In this document: one piece after another, positions 54,143 through 62,649 of the stretch
How positions within the stretch are numbered: the stretch's first letter is position 1
Layout: the number at the start of each line of letters is the position of its first letter
NCBI RefSeq assembly: GCF_027497355.1
Contig: NZ_CP114909.1
Location: 5,289,001-5,353,000, forward strand
DNA length: 64,000 bases
DNA from: Micromonospora sp. WMMA1947
GTDB lineage: Bacteria > Actinomycetota > Actinomycetes > Mycobacteriales > Micromonosporaceae
Reading direction: 5' to 3'
Translations under genes and position numbers: made by a program
The notes under the pieces: generated by a model
What the model was told of the DNA's origin: nothing
What the model saw: the letters and a program-made list of their open reading frames with translations, nothing else
Database searches by the model: none

Positions 54143-57100
54143 TCACTTGGCGTTGAAGTAGTTCGCCTCCGGGTGGTGCACCACGATCGCGTCGGTGGCC
54201 TGCTCCGGCACCAACTGGAACTCCTCGGACAACTGCACCCCGATCCGCTCCGCGCCCAGCAGCTCCACGATCTTCGCCCGGTCCTCCAGGTCCGGGCAGG
54301 CCGGGTAGCCGAACGCGTACCGGCAGCCCCGGTAGTCGGTGCGCAGCAGACCGGCCAGGTCCGCCGGGTCGTCGTCGGCCACGGTGCCGCCGCCGGGCAG
54401 CACCAGCTCGGCCCGGATCCGCCGGTGCCAGTACTCGGCGAGGGCCTCGGTGAGCTGCACGGACAGGCCGTGCACCTCCAGGTAGTCGCGGTACTCGTTG
54501 CCGGCGAACATCTTCGCCGTGTACTCGCTGATCGGCTGCCCGACGGTGACCAGCTGCAACGCCACCACGTCGAGCTGGTCGCCCTTGGGCCGGAAGAAGT
54601 CGGCCAGGCACAGCCGCCGCTCCTGGCGCTGCCGGGGGAAGGAGAACCGGGCCCGCTCGCTGTGCCCGTTCTCGTCCAGCACCACCAGGTCGTTGCCCTC
54701 CGAGTACGCCGGGAAGTAGCCGTACACCACTGCCGCCTCCAGCACCTGGTCGGAGATCAGGCGGTCCAGCCAGTACCGCAGCCGGGGCCGGCCCTCGGTC
54801 TCCACCAGTTCCTCGTACGACGGGCCCTTGCCGCCGCGGGCGCCGCGCAGCCCCCACTGGCCGAGGAACGTGGCCCGCTCGTCGAGCAGCGCCGCGTAGT
54901 CGGCCAGCGGCACGCCCTTGACCACCCGGGTGCCGAAGAACGGCGGCTTCGGCACCGCCACGTCGGCCGCCACGTCGGAGCGCACCGACGCGTCGTCCAG
55001 TTCGGGCAGCGCCTCGCGCACCTGCGCCCGCTGCCGCTCGCGGCGCTCCCGGCGGGCCGCCAGCGCCGCCTCCCGCTCCGGGTCGATCACCGGCGCGCCG
55101 CCGCGCTTGGCCGCCATCACGCGGTCCATCAGGGACAGCCCTTCGAACGCGTCGCGGGCGTAGTGCACCTGACCGGGGTAGATCGACCGCAGGTCGTCCT
55201 CCACGTACGCGCGGGTCAGCGCCGCGCCGCCGAGCAGCACCGGCCAGCGCTCGGCCACGCCCCGGGAGGCCATCTCGGCCAGGTTCTCCTTCATGATGAC
55301 TGTGCTCTTGACCAGCAGGCCGGACATGCCGATCGCGTCGGCCCGGTGCTCCTCGGCCGCGTCGAGGATCGCGTTGATCGGCTGCTTGATGCCGATGTTC
55401 ACCACGTCGTAGCCGTTGTTGGACAGGATGATGTCGACCAGGTTCTTGCCGATGTCGTGCACGTCGCCCTTCACCGTGGCGAGCACGATGCGGCCCTTGC
55501 CGTCGTCGTCCGTCTTCTCCATGTGCGGCTCCAGGTAGGCCACCGCGGTCTTCATCACCTCGGCGGACTGGAGCACGAACGGCAACTGCATCTGGCCGGA
55601 GCCGAACAGCTCGCCGACCACCTTCATGCCGTCCAGCAGCAGGTCGTTGATGATGGACAGCGGCGTACGCCCCTGCGCCATCGCCGTGTCCAGGTCGGCC
55701 TCCAGGCCGTTGCGCTCGCCGTCGATGATCCGCCGCTTGAGCCGCTCGTCCAGCGGCAGCGCGGCCAGTTCCTCGGCTCGGGTGGCGCGCGCCGAGGCGG
55801 CGTCGACGCCTTCGAAGGCCTCGATGAACCGCTGCACCGGGTCGTAGCCCTCGCGGCGGCGGTCGTACACCAGGTCGAGCGCCACCTCGCGCTGCTCGTC
55901 CGGGATCCGCGCCATCGGCAGGATCTTGCTGGCGTGCACGATCGCCGAGGTCAGCCCGGCCTGCGCGCACTCGTGCAGGAACACCGAGTTGAGCACCTGC
56001 CGGGCCGCCGGGTTGAGGCCGAACGAGACGTTCGAGATGCCGGCGGTGAAGTTGACGCCCGGGTAGCGCGCGGCGATCTCCCGGATCGCCTCGATCGTCT
56101 CGATGCCGTCGCGGCGGGTCTCCTCCTGCCCGGTGGCGATCGGGAACGTCAGCGCGTCGATGAGGATGTCCTCCCGGCGCATCCCCCACCGGCCGGTCAG
56201 GTCGTCGATCAGCCGGGAGGCCACCCGTACCTTCCACTCCCGGGTGCGGGCCTGGCCCTCCTCGTCGATGAGCAGCGCCACGACGGCGGCGCCGTGCTCC
56301 TTGACCACCGGCATGACCCGCGCGTAGCGGGAGTCGGGGCCGTCGCCGTCCTCGAAGTTGACCGAGTTGACCACGCACCGGCCGCCGAGCATCTCCAGCC
56401 CGGCCTCGATCACGGCCGGCTCGGTGGAGTCCAGCACGATCGGCAGCGTCGAGGCGGTGGCGAACCGGCCCGCCAGCTCCCGCATGTCCTGCGTGCCGTC
56501 GCGGCCCACGTAGTCGACGCAGAGGTCGAGCAGGTGCGAGCCGTCGCGGGCCTGGCTGCGGGCCACCTCCACGCAGGCCTGCCAGTCCCCGGCGAGCATC
56601 GACTCGCGGAACGCCTTCGAGCCGTTGGCGTTGGTGCGCTCCCCCACCATCAGGATGCTGGCGTCCTGGGCGAACGGCACGTGGTGGTAGATCGAGGAGA
56701 CCCCGGCCTCCGGCTTCGGCTCCCGCGCCACCGGCGCCCGCCCGCCGAGGCGCTCCACCAGCACCCGGATGTGCTCCGGGGTGGTGCCGCAGCAGCCACC
56801 GATCAGGCCCACGCCGTAGTCGGTGACGAACTGCTCCAGCGCGTCGGCCAGCTCGTCCGGGCTGAGCGGGAAGTACGCCCCGTCGGCCGTCAGCACCGGC
56901 AGGCCCGCGTTCGGCATCACCGAGATCGGGATACGCGCGTGCTGCGCCAGGTAGCGCAGGTGCTCGCCCATCTCCGCCGGGCCGGTGGAGCAGTTCAGCC
57001 CGATCAGGTCGACGCCGAGCGGCTCGATCGCGGTCAGCGCGGCGCCGATCTCACTGCCCAGCAGCATGGTGCCGGTGGTCTCCACCGCGACCTGGCAGAT

Positions 57101-57658
57101 GATCGGCACGTCCCGGCCCGCCTCGGCGCGCGCCCGCTTCGACCCGACCACCGCCGCCTTGACCTGGAGCAGATCTTGGCAGGTCTCGATGATCAGCGCG
57201 TCCGCCCCGCCGGCGATCAGGCCGGCGGCGTTCTCCTGGTACGCGTCGCGCAGCGAGGCGTAGCTGGCGTGGCCGAGCGTGGGCAGCTTGGTGCCCGGAC
57301 CCATCGAGCCGAGCACGAACCGGGGGTGCTCCGGCGTCGCGTACGCGTCGGCTGCCTCCCGCGCGATCCGCGCGCCCGCCTCGGACAGCTCCCGGATGCG
57401 GCCGGGGATGCCGTACTCGGCGAGGTTGGGCAGGTTGGCGCCGAACGTGTTGGTCTCCACGCAGTCCGCGCCGGCGGCGAGGTAGGCGTCGTGCACGCCG
57501 CGGACCACGTCCGGCCGGGTCACGTTGAGGATCTCGTTGCAGCCTTCGAGGCCGTCGAAGTCGTCGAGGGTGAGATCGGCGGCCTGGAGCATTGTTCCCA
57601 TCGCGCCGTCCGCGATCAGGATCCGATCGGCCAGCAGGTCACGCAACGAGATAGACAC
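54143..57658 (-). CDS. metH: Cobalamin-dependent methionine synthase
   Basis: A 1171-residue four-module enzyme that moves a methyl group from methyltetrahydrofolate to homocysteine. The homocysteine domain (about 1-310) ends in the zinc motif GGCCGTTPEHIR. The pterin domain (about 340-600) follows, then the B12 domain with DVHDIGKN (His734 ligates cobalt), and the C-terminal SAM activation domain. GTG 57658 gives the family start; earlier frames lack support. No B12 riboswitch was recognised upstream. Confidence 0.96.
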   Translation of the reverse strand: MSISLRDLLADRILIADGAMGTMLQAADLTLDDFDGLEGCNEILNVTRPDVVRGVHDAYLAAGADCVETNTFGANLPNLAEYGIPGRIRELSEAGARIAREAADAYATPEHPRFVLGSMGPGTKLPTLGHASYASLRDAYQENAAGLIAGGADALIIETCQDLLQVKAAVVGSKRARAEAGRDVPIICQVAVETTGTMLLGSEIGAALTAIEPLGVDLIGLNCSTGPAEMGEHLRYLAQHARIPISVMPNAGLPVLTADGAYFPLSPDELADALEQFVTDYGVGLIGGCCGTTPEHIRVLVERLGGRAPVAREPKPEAGVSSIYHHVPFAQDASILMVGERTNANGSKAFRESMLAGDWQACVEVARSQARDGSHLLDLCVDYVGRDGTQDMRELAGRFATASTLPIVLDSTEPAVIEAGLEMLGGRCVVNSVNFEDGDGPDSRYARVMPVVKEHGAAVVALLIDEEGQARTREWKVRVASRLIDDLTGRWGMRREDILIDALTFPIATGQEETRRDGIETIEAIREIAARYPGVNFTAGISNVSFGLNPAARQVLNSVFLHECAQAGLTSAIVHASKILPMARIPDEQREVALDLVYDRRREGYDPVQRFIEAFEGVDAASARATRAEELAALPLDERLKRRIIDGERNGLEADLDTAMAQGRTPLSIINDLLLDGMKVVGELFGSGQMQLPFVLQSAEVMKTAVAYLEPHMEKTDDDGKGRIVLATVKGDVHDIGKNLVDIILSNNGYDVVNIGIKQPINAILDAAEEHRADAIGMSGLLVKSTVIMKENLAEMASRGVAERWPVLLGGAALTRAYVEDDLRSIYPGQVHYARDAFEGLSLMDRVMAAKRGGAPVIDPEREAALAARRERRERQRAQVREALPELDDASVRSDVAADVAVPKPPFFGTRVVKGVPLADYAALLDERATFLGQWGLRGARGGKGPSYEELVETEGRPRLRYWLDRLISDQVLEAAVVYGYFPAYSEGNDLVVLDENGHSERARFSFPRQRQERRLCLADFFRPKGDQLDVVALQLVTVGQPISEYTAKMFAGNEYRDYLEVHGLSVQLTEALAEYWHRRIRAELVLPGGGTVADDDPADLAGLLRTDYRGCRYAFGYPACPDLEDRAKIVELLGAERIGVQLSEEFQLVPEQATDAIVVHHPEANYFNAK

Positions 57659-57829
57659 ATGCTCCAGGGTAGTGCGCCCGGCTGCGCCAGAGTTATCCGA
57701 TCCGGCCCTTCTCACATACTGCCCACCGGGCCCCGCGTACCCCTTTCCTCCGGTTCGCCCGGGTGGTCCGGCCCGGCGACCGGCGCGGCCGACGGGCCGG
57801 CCCCGGCGGCGGCACGTAGGCTGACGGAC

Positions 57830-57904
57830 GTGAAGGACAACAGGGGTGCGACCGTGCGACGGGGCGGCGCCGCGCCCGACGAGCAGGGTGAGGTGACGGC
57901 GTGA
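57830..57904 (+). CDS. Leaderless 24-residue upstream ORF coupled to PAC2 gene
   Basis: TAGGCT at 57817-57822 lies 7 nt before GTG 57830. The short frame VKDNRGATVRRGGAAPDEQG ends EVTA at TGA 57902-57904, overlapping the PAC2 GTG start (GTGA). GGTGAGG within it supplies the PAC2 ribosome-binding site. The arrangement matches the ferredoxin leader ORF in this window. Confidence 0.5.
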   Translation: MKDNRGATVRRGGAAPDEQGEVTA

Positions 57905-58770
57905 CCGAGTTCGACGGGCTGCCGGTACTGCGCTCGCCGGTCGCCATCGCGGCCTTCGAGGGCTGGAACGACGCCGCCGACGCCTCCACCGCCGCCGTGG
58001 AACACCTGGAGCAGGTCTGGCAGGCCCGGCAGGTGACCGAGCTGGACCCGGAGGACTTCTACGACTTCCAGGTGAGCCGCCCGACGATCACCATGGCCGA
58101 CGGGGAGACCCGGCGCGTCGAGTGGCCCACCACGCGGTTCATGGTGGCCAGCCCGGAGGGCACCGAGCGGGACGTGGTGCTGATCCGCGGCATCGAACCG
58201 AGCATGCGCTGGCGGACGTTCTGCGAGCAGGTGCTGGAGATCTGCCACAGCCTGGAGGTCGAGCGGGTGGTGCTGCTCGGCGCGCTGCTGGCCGACGTGC
58301 CCTACACCCGGCCGCTGCCGATCAGCGGCAGCGCGTCGGACGCCGACGCCGCCAAGCGCTACCAGCTCACCCCCACCCGGTACGACGGGCCGACCGGCAT
58401 CGTCGGTGTGCTGCACGACGCGTGCACCCGGGCCGAGGTCGACGCGGTGTCGTTCTGGGTGCACGTGCCGCACTACGCCAACAACCCGCCCTGCCCGAAG
58501 GCCACGCTCGCCCTGCTGCACCGGGTCGAGGAGGTGCTCGACCTGCCGGTGCCGATGGCCGACCTGGCCGAGGAGGCAGCCGAGTGGGAGCAGCGGGTAC
58601 GCAGCGCCGCCGAGCAGGACGCCGAACTCGGCGAGTACGTGCGGGAGCTGGAGGAACGGGTCGGCGACGCCGGCATCACCCCGTTGACCGGGGACGAGAT
58701 CGCCCAGGAGTTCGAGAAGTACCTGCGTCGCCGCGGTGGTTCCGCCGGGCCGACAGCGGGTTCCTGGTAG
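57901..58770 (+). CDS. PAC2-family protein (proteasome assembly chaperone-like)
   Basis: A 289-residue cytoplasmic protein of the PAC2 family. It shows PVAIAAFEGWNDAADASTAAVEHL, LIRGIEPSMRWRTFCEQVLE, VLLGALLADVPYTRP and WVHVPHYANNPPCPKATLALL. The family is named for eukaryotic chaperones, but its role in actinobacteria is not proven; it is usually encoded away from the prcBA genes, as here. The C-terminal helical tail (EYVRELEERVGD) is charged. Confidence 0.88.
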   Translation: MTEFDGLPVLRSPVAIAAFEGWNDAADASTAAVEHLEQVWQARQVTELDPEDFYDFQVSRPTITMADGETRRVEWPTTRFMVASPEGTERDVVLIRGIEPSMRWRTFCEQVLEICHSLEVERVVLLGALLADVPYTRPLPISGSASDADAAKRYQLTPTRYDGPTGIVGVLHDACTRAEVDAVSFWVHVPHYANNPPCPKATLALLHRVEEVLDLPVPMADLAEEAAEWEQRVRSAAEQDAELGEYVRELEERVGDAGITPLTGDEIAQEFEKYLRRRGGSAGPTAGSW

Positions 58771-58782
58771 CTCTTTTCCGTC

Positions 58783-58814
58783 GAAGCCGGGCTCCCTGAT
58801 CGGGGCCCGGCTTC
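58783..58814 (+). terminator. Terminator after the PAC2 gene
   Basis: GAAGCCGGGC and GCCCGGCTTC form a 10-bp stem, extended by CCC/GGG inside, followed by TTCGT. It lies 12 bp past the stop and separates this gene from the GntR gene. Confidence 0.75.
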
Positions 58815-58843
58815 TTCGTGTCCGGGGTGGCGCGGTCACACCC

Positions 58844-58867
58844 GCTAGGGCATCCTAGGAACCTAGC
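58844..58867. promoter_or_regulatory. Putative GntR operator upstream of the regulator gene
   Basis: CTAGG-AA-CCTAG (58855-58866) is a perfect inverted repeat, flanked by GCTAGG at 58844 pairing with CCTAGC at 58862. It lies 19-42 bp before the GntR start, the place expected for autoregulation. Confidence 0.55.
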
Positions 58868-58885
58868 TGTTCTGAGGAGGCCCGG

Positions 58886-59677
58886 ATGCAGATCAACCCC
58901 GGCGCGGCCGAGTTCCCGCACCGGCAGATCGCCGCGCAGCTCAAAGCCCAGGTGCGCCGCGGCGACTGGGGTCCGGGCGAGCGACTGCCGTCCATCCCGG
59001 CCATCGCCGAGATGTTCGGCGTCGCGAAGCAGACCGTGCAGCGCGCCGTCGACCAGCTGCGGGTCGAGGGCATCCTGATCACCAAACCCGGCTCCGGTAC
59101 GTACGTCCGGGGCACCCGGCGCCGCCTCAACCGCCTGTCCCGGGGCCGGTACGGCGGCTTCCGCGGCTACCACACCGACCTGGCCGCCCGGTACCGCCAG
59201 CAGCTCGTCTCGGTCGGCCGCTCCCCCGCACCGGCCGAGGTGGCCGACGCGTTCGGCGTCGCCGACGGCACCGAGCTGCTCTGCCGGCGGCACCTGGTAC
59301 GCACCGACGACTCACCGGTCGAGGTCGGCGCATCGTGGTTCCTGCCCGCCGACACCTCAGGCACGTCGCTGGAGCGGGCCGAGGCGTTCGGGCGCCCGCT
59401 CTACCAGGAGGCCGAGGAGGTCACCGGCCGGCGGTACGTGACCGCCACCGACACGATCAGCGCGCGCCAGCCCAGCCGGGAGGAGGCGGAGATCCTCCAG
59501 ATCCGCCCGGACACCCCGGTGCTGCACCTGCTGCACGTGGCGTACGACGAGCGGCGCAAGCCGATCGAGGTCGCCCAGGCCACCTGGCCCGGCCCGATGA
59601 CCACGCTCACCGAGGAGTACAAGATCCCCGCGCCCGCCCCCGACCAGGACCCCGACCCCGGCCTGGTCCTGGGCTGA
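58886..59677 (+). CDS. GntR/HutC-family regulator
   Basis: A 263-residue regulator: N-terminal GntR winged helix (RQIAAQLKAQVRRGDWGPGERLPSIPAIAEMFGVAKQTVQ), then a UTRA ligand domain (about 95-245). A Pro/Asp-rich tail closes the protein. It binds a small effector of unknown type. ATG 58886 follows GAGGAGG. The IS110 element lies directly downstream (24 bp). Confidence 0.9.
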   Translation: MQINPGAAEFPHRQIAAQLKAQVRRGDWGPGERLPSIPAIAEMFGVAKQTVQRAVDQLRVEGILITKPGSGTYVRGTRRRLNRLSRGRYGGFRGYHTDLAARYRQQLVSVGRSPAPAEVADAFGVADGTELLCRRHLVRTDDSPVEVGASWFLPADTSGTSLERAEAFGRPLYQEAEEVTGRRYVTATDTISARQPSREEAEILQIRPDTPVLHLLHVAYDERRKPIEVAQATWPGPMTTLTEEYKIPAPAPDQDPDPGLVLG

Positions 59678-59715
59678 TCCCGCCCCGGCTCCCCTCGATC
59701 TGTGAGTGGGGGTTG

Positions 59716-60795
59716 TCAAGTGGTGCGGTGGTGGTTGGTGATGGTGCGGTAGATCTGTCGGGCGATGTAGCGCTTGAGGCAGCGGGTGATTTCTTTGGTG
59801 GTGCGGCCTTCGGTGCGGCGTCGGGTGATGTAGTCGCGGGTTTCGGGGTGGATGCGGCGGCGGGTGAGGGCGATGGTGTGTAGGGCGCTGTTGAGGGTTC
59901 TGTCGCCGCCGCGGTTGAGGCGGTGGCGGTTGGTGCGGCCGCTGGCTGCGGGGATGGGGGCGGTGCCGGCGAGGGTGGCGTAGGCGGCTTCTGATCGGAC
60001 GCGGCCGGGGTGGGACCAGGCGGTGAGGGCGATCGCGGCGGTGACGGGTCCGATGCCGGGTTGGTCGAGCAGGGGTGGGCACAGGTGTGTGACGAGGGTT
60101 CGGAGGCGCCGGTGGTTGTCGGCGAGGGTGGCGTCGAGGGTTTGGATGTGCCGGGCGAGGGTGGTCAGTTCGCGGCGGCGGGTGTGTTCCTCGCAGGGCA
60201 GGTCGGTGGTTTCGGGTAGGTCGAGGGCGGCCAGGCGGGCGATCTGGGTGGTGGTGGACAGCCCGCGTAGCGCCTCGCGCAGGGTGTCGTCGGCGGTCAG
60301 GATCAACGCTTTGACCAGGTTGATCGTGGCGGTGCGGGTGTCGCTGTGGTGTCGGCGGCAGATCAGCAGCAGACGCAGTGCCTCGCGTGGTCCGTCGCTT
60401 CGGGGCACGGCGATGCGCTCAGCGGGCAGGGCAAGCACCGTATGGGCGGCGGCGACCGCATCCAGGTGGTCGGACTTGCCGCCCCGCCGGCGTGACGCGG
60501 CGGCGGGTTTGGGTGCCTCGCTGACCGCTTCACCGGCAGCGGTCAGCACCCGGCACAGCCCTTGACCGTGCGCCCGGGTTCCTTCCACCGCCCACAACCG
60601 GCGCCCCTGCGGTGGGGTGTGCGCGACGGCGAAGGCCAGCAGCCGGGCCAACCCGTCCGGGTCGGTGGGCACGGTGACCTGCGCCAGCACGGCGCCGAGA
60701 CGGTCGACCACGGCGGCGGTGTGCGTGTCGGTGTGAGTATCGACCCCTACCACCACGTCGTAGCGATCCGCGACTCGCTCTACGATCCTTGTCAT
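59716..60795 (-). CDS. IS110-family DEDD recombinase/transposase
   Basis: A 359-residue IS110 transposase. The N-terminal RuvC-like DEDD domain shows VVVGVDTHTDTH (Asp19), LWAVEGTRAHG (Glu) and [12 protein letters not shown] (Asp, Asp). The C-terminal Tnp_20-like domain reads QPGIGPVTAAIALTAW and a serine in PAASGRTNRHRLNRGGDRTL. IS110 recombinases use a bridge (seek) RNA from the element end to bring donor and target together. ATG 60795 is chosen, since the longer start at 61029 would use the non-coding end. Confidence 0.93.
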   Translation of the reverse strand: MTRIVERVADRYDVVVGVDTHTDTHTAAVVDRLGAVLAQVTVPTDPDGLARLLAFAVAHTPPQGRRLWAVEGTRAHGQGLCRVLTAAGEAVSEAPKPAAASRRRGGKSDHLDAVAAAHTVLALPAERIAVPRSDGPREALRLLLICRRHHSDTRTATINLVKALILTADDTLREALRGLSTTTQIARLAALDLPETTDLPCEEHTRRRELTTLARHIQTLDATLADNHRRLRTLVTHLCPPLLDQPGIGPVTAAIALTAWSHPGRVRSEAAYATLAGTAPIPAASGRTNRHRLNRGGDRTLNSALHTIALTRRRIHPETRDYITRRRTEGRTTKEITRCLKRYIARQIYRTITNHHRTT

Positions 60796-60858
60796 CTCGG
60801 ATTGTTGCTCCTTTAGCCAGCGACGACCGGGACAGTCGGCGTCGGCTCGGGAAGCAGT

Positions 60859-61058
60859 CACCACGGCGGCAGATCTGTGATGGGCCACGTGTGCTCGCAC
60901 GGGCAGGCTTCTGATCAGGCCAGCAGGGTGGGCCGGGCCGGCGCCGACGATCACCCGGGGACAGGTCTTGCACAAGGCACACCCACACCACGGGCAGCCG
61001 GATCGACGAAGAGTCACCCAAGTGATCATCGATGCCGAACCCTAACGGCAACCAGCCG
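60859..61058 (-). ncRNA. Predicted IS110 bridge (seek) RNA
   Basis: Read leftward, the non-coding end folds as: 5' hairpin (61046-61058, CGGC-TGGTT-GCCG); target loop with an 11-bp closing stem (61017-61027 with 60949-60960); donor loop with a split stem (60919-60930 with 60859-60870) and apical hairpin CGTG/CACG (60888-60901). The target loop contains TCGATC (61001-61006) and GTGCAAGAC (60965-60973), matching both halves of the rebuilt target. The donor loop contains AGAAGC (60907-60912) and the complement of GATCTGTGA (60872-60880), matching the element ends. Transcript ends are not defined. Confidence 0.6.
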
Positions 61059-61084
61059 AACCGATCACCACACACATAGAAGCG

Positions 61085-61305
61085 TCTTGCACTTCGCGCC
61101 CCGGCAAACGGAACATTCACGACACCCTCGGGGCCACAACCGCAAGATCGCCGGCTGGGCACGCCGAGTGGAACACCACGGGTGTCAAACGGCCCTCGAC
61201 ACACCCATCACGTTCCACCCGCCCTCAGGCTCGCGCGATCTTGCGGTTGTGGCCCCCGCAAACCATGCAAAAGGGGCGAGCTGCGGGCCGTAAGTGCAAG
61301 ATCGA
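61085..61305. repeat. Cluster of dispersed GATCTTGCA repeats
   Basis: Copies: TCTTGCACTTCGCG at 61085-61098 (split by the IS); an inverted copy ending CGCAAGATCG at 61130-61150; a direct copy CGATCTTGCGGTTGTGGCCCC at 61236-61256; and inverted AAGTGCAAGATCGA at 61292-61305. The second and third are perfect 21-bp inverted complements. No gene is recognised in 61088-61343. Confidence 0.65.
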
Positions 61306-61343
61306 CGCGCGGGAGGGGCGGGACGGCGCGCGGGAGGGCGGGG

Positions 61344-62582
61344 TTACAGGGCGATGCCGAGGAGGGCGTCCACGGTGTCGGCGAACAACTTCGGGGCGAC
61401 CGGGTCCTCGGTGACGCCGTCAAGGGCTCCGTCGGCCCAGCGGTCGGCCGCCGCCAGGGCACCCGGCGTGTCCAGGTCGTCGGCCAGGCGCTCGCGTACC
61501 TCGGCCAGCAACGCCGCGCCCGACGGCCCGGCCGGCGCGGCGGCGGCCCGCCGCCAGCGGCCCAGCCGCTCCTGCGCCTCGGTGAGCAGCTCGTCGGTCC
61601 AGGAGCGGTCGCTGCGGTAGTGCCCGCTCATCAGCGCCAGCCGCACCGCCATCGGGTCGACCCGGTCGGCCCGCAGCCGGGAAACGAAGACCAGGTTGCC
61701 CTGGGACTTCGACATCTTCTCCCCGTCCAGGCCGATCATGCCGGCGTGCACGTAGTGGTCGGCGAACGGCGCCTCGCCGGTCAGCCGCTCGGCGTGCGCG
61801 GCGGAACACTCGTGGTGCGGGAAGATCAGGTCGTTGCCGCCGCCCTGCACGTCGATCCGGTCGCCGAGCAGGTTCAACGCGATGACCGTGCACTCGATGT
61901 GCCAGCCGGGACGGCCCGCGCCCAGCTCGCCGCCGGGCCAGGACGGCTCGCCCTCACGGGCGCCGCGCCACAGCAGCGGGTCGAGCGGATCGCGCTTGCC
62001 GGCACGCTCCGGGTCGCCGCCGCGCTCGGCGAACAGCTCGATCATCTGCTCGCGGGACAGGTTCGACTCGTAGCCGAACCGGGGCGCGGCGGCGATGTCG
62101 AAGTAGACGTCGCCGGTGCCGTCGTCGAGGCGGTACGCCGCGCCGTCCTTCAGCAGCACCAGCACCTTCTCGGCGATGTCCGGGATCGACTCGACGGCGC
62201 CGACGTAGTGCGCCGGCGGGATCATCCGCAGCGCCTCCATGTCCTCGCGGAACAGCGCGGTCTCCCGCATAGCCAGGACCTTCCAGTCCTCGCCGTCGCG
62301 CTCGGCGCGCTCCAGCAGCGGGTCGTCGATGTCGGTGACGTTCTGCACGTACCGCACGTCGAGGCCGGCGTCGCGCCACATCCGCTGCACCAGGTCGAAC
62401 GCGATCATGGTGGCGGCGTGCCCGAGGTGCGTCGCGTCGTACGGGGTGATGCCGCAGACGTACATCGAGGCCGCGCCCTCGGGCCGGCTGGGATGGGCGC
62501 CCTGCCGTGCCGAGTCGTACAACCGCAGCGGCACGCCCTCACCCGGCAGCCGTGGCACCTCGTGTCCCGCCCAAGACTCCAT
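61344..62582 (-). CDS. mshC: MshC: L-cysteine:GlcN-Ins ligase (mycothiol)
   Basis: A 412-residue enzyme that joins cysteine to glucosaminyl-inositol with ATP in mycothiol synthesis. It is related to cysteinyl-tRNA synthetase but has the MshC signature [19 protein letters not shown], the zinc residues around [10 protein letters not shown] and the KMSKS-type loop EKMSKSQGN. The C-terminal anticodon-binding extension of CysRS is shortened. ATG 62582 starts [12 protein letters not shown], close to other actinobacterial MshC. It is preceded on the same strand by the SCO1664-type gene. Confidence 0.95.
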   Translation of the reverse strand: MESWAGHEVPRLPGEGVPLRLYDSARQGAHPSRPEGAASMYVCGITPYDATHLGHAATMIAFDLVQRMWRDAGLDVRYVQNVTDIDDPLLERAERDGEDWKVLAMRETALFREDMEALRMIPPAHYVGAVESIPDIAEKVLVLLKDGAAYRLDDGTGDVYFDIAAAPRFGYESNLSREQMIELFAERGGDPERAGKRDPLDPLLWRGAREGEPSWPGGELGAGRPGWHIECTVIALNLLGDRIDVQGGGNDLIFPHHECSAAHAERLTGEAPFADHYVHAGMIGLDGEKMSKSQGNLVFVSRLRADRVDPMAVRLALMSGHYRSDRSWTDELLTEAQERLGRWRRAAAAPAGPSGAALLAEVRERLADDLDTPGALAAADRWADGALDGVTEDPVAPKLFADTVDALLGIAL

Positions 62583-62649
62583 GACCGCCAGCCTAACGAT
62601 CCGTCAGGCGCTCAGGTGCCGCCCCACGGGTGATCAACGCGACAACAGC

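Larger units (their letters stand above)
59702..61087 (-). mobile_element. IS110-family insertion sequence (about 1386 bp)
   Basis: The element carries one leftward transposase gene and a long non-coding end upstream of it. Boundaries are proposed from the shared core TCT/CT at 59699-59701 and 61085-61087. Joining the flanks gives CTCGATCTTGCACTTCGCG, a copy of a small repeat found at 21.89 and 61.2-61.3 kb. There are no terminal inverted repeats or long target duplications, as usual for IS110. The transposase is intact, so it may be active. Confidence 0.8.

Noticed and set aside
57659..57829. A cobalamin riboswitch upstream of metH
   Set aside because: The gap to the divergent leader ORF is only 171 bp and I find no B12-box-like sequence; actinobacterial riboswitches usually sit upstream of the B12-independent enzyme.
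54050..57904. A 1284-codon rightward frame opposite metH
   Set aside because: Composition (His, Gln, Val, Arg-rich) and full overlap with metH mark it as an antisense shadow.
60796..61029. A longer IS110 transposase starting at 61029
   Set aside because: The extra 78 residues are Cys/Arg-rich, unlike any IS110 N-terminus, and cover the structured RNA region; the conserved domain starts at ATG 60795.
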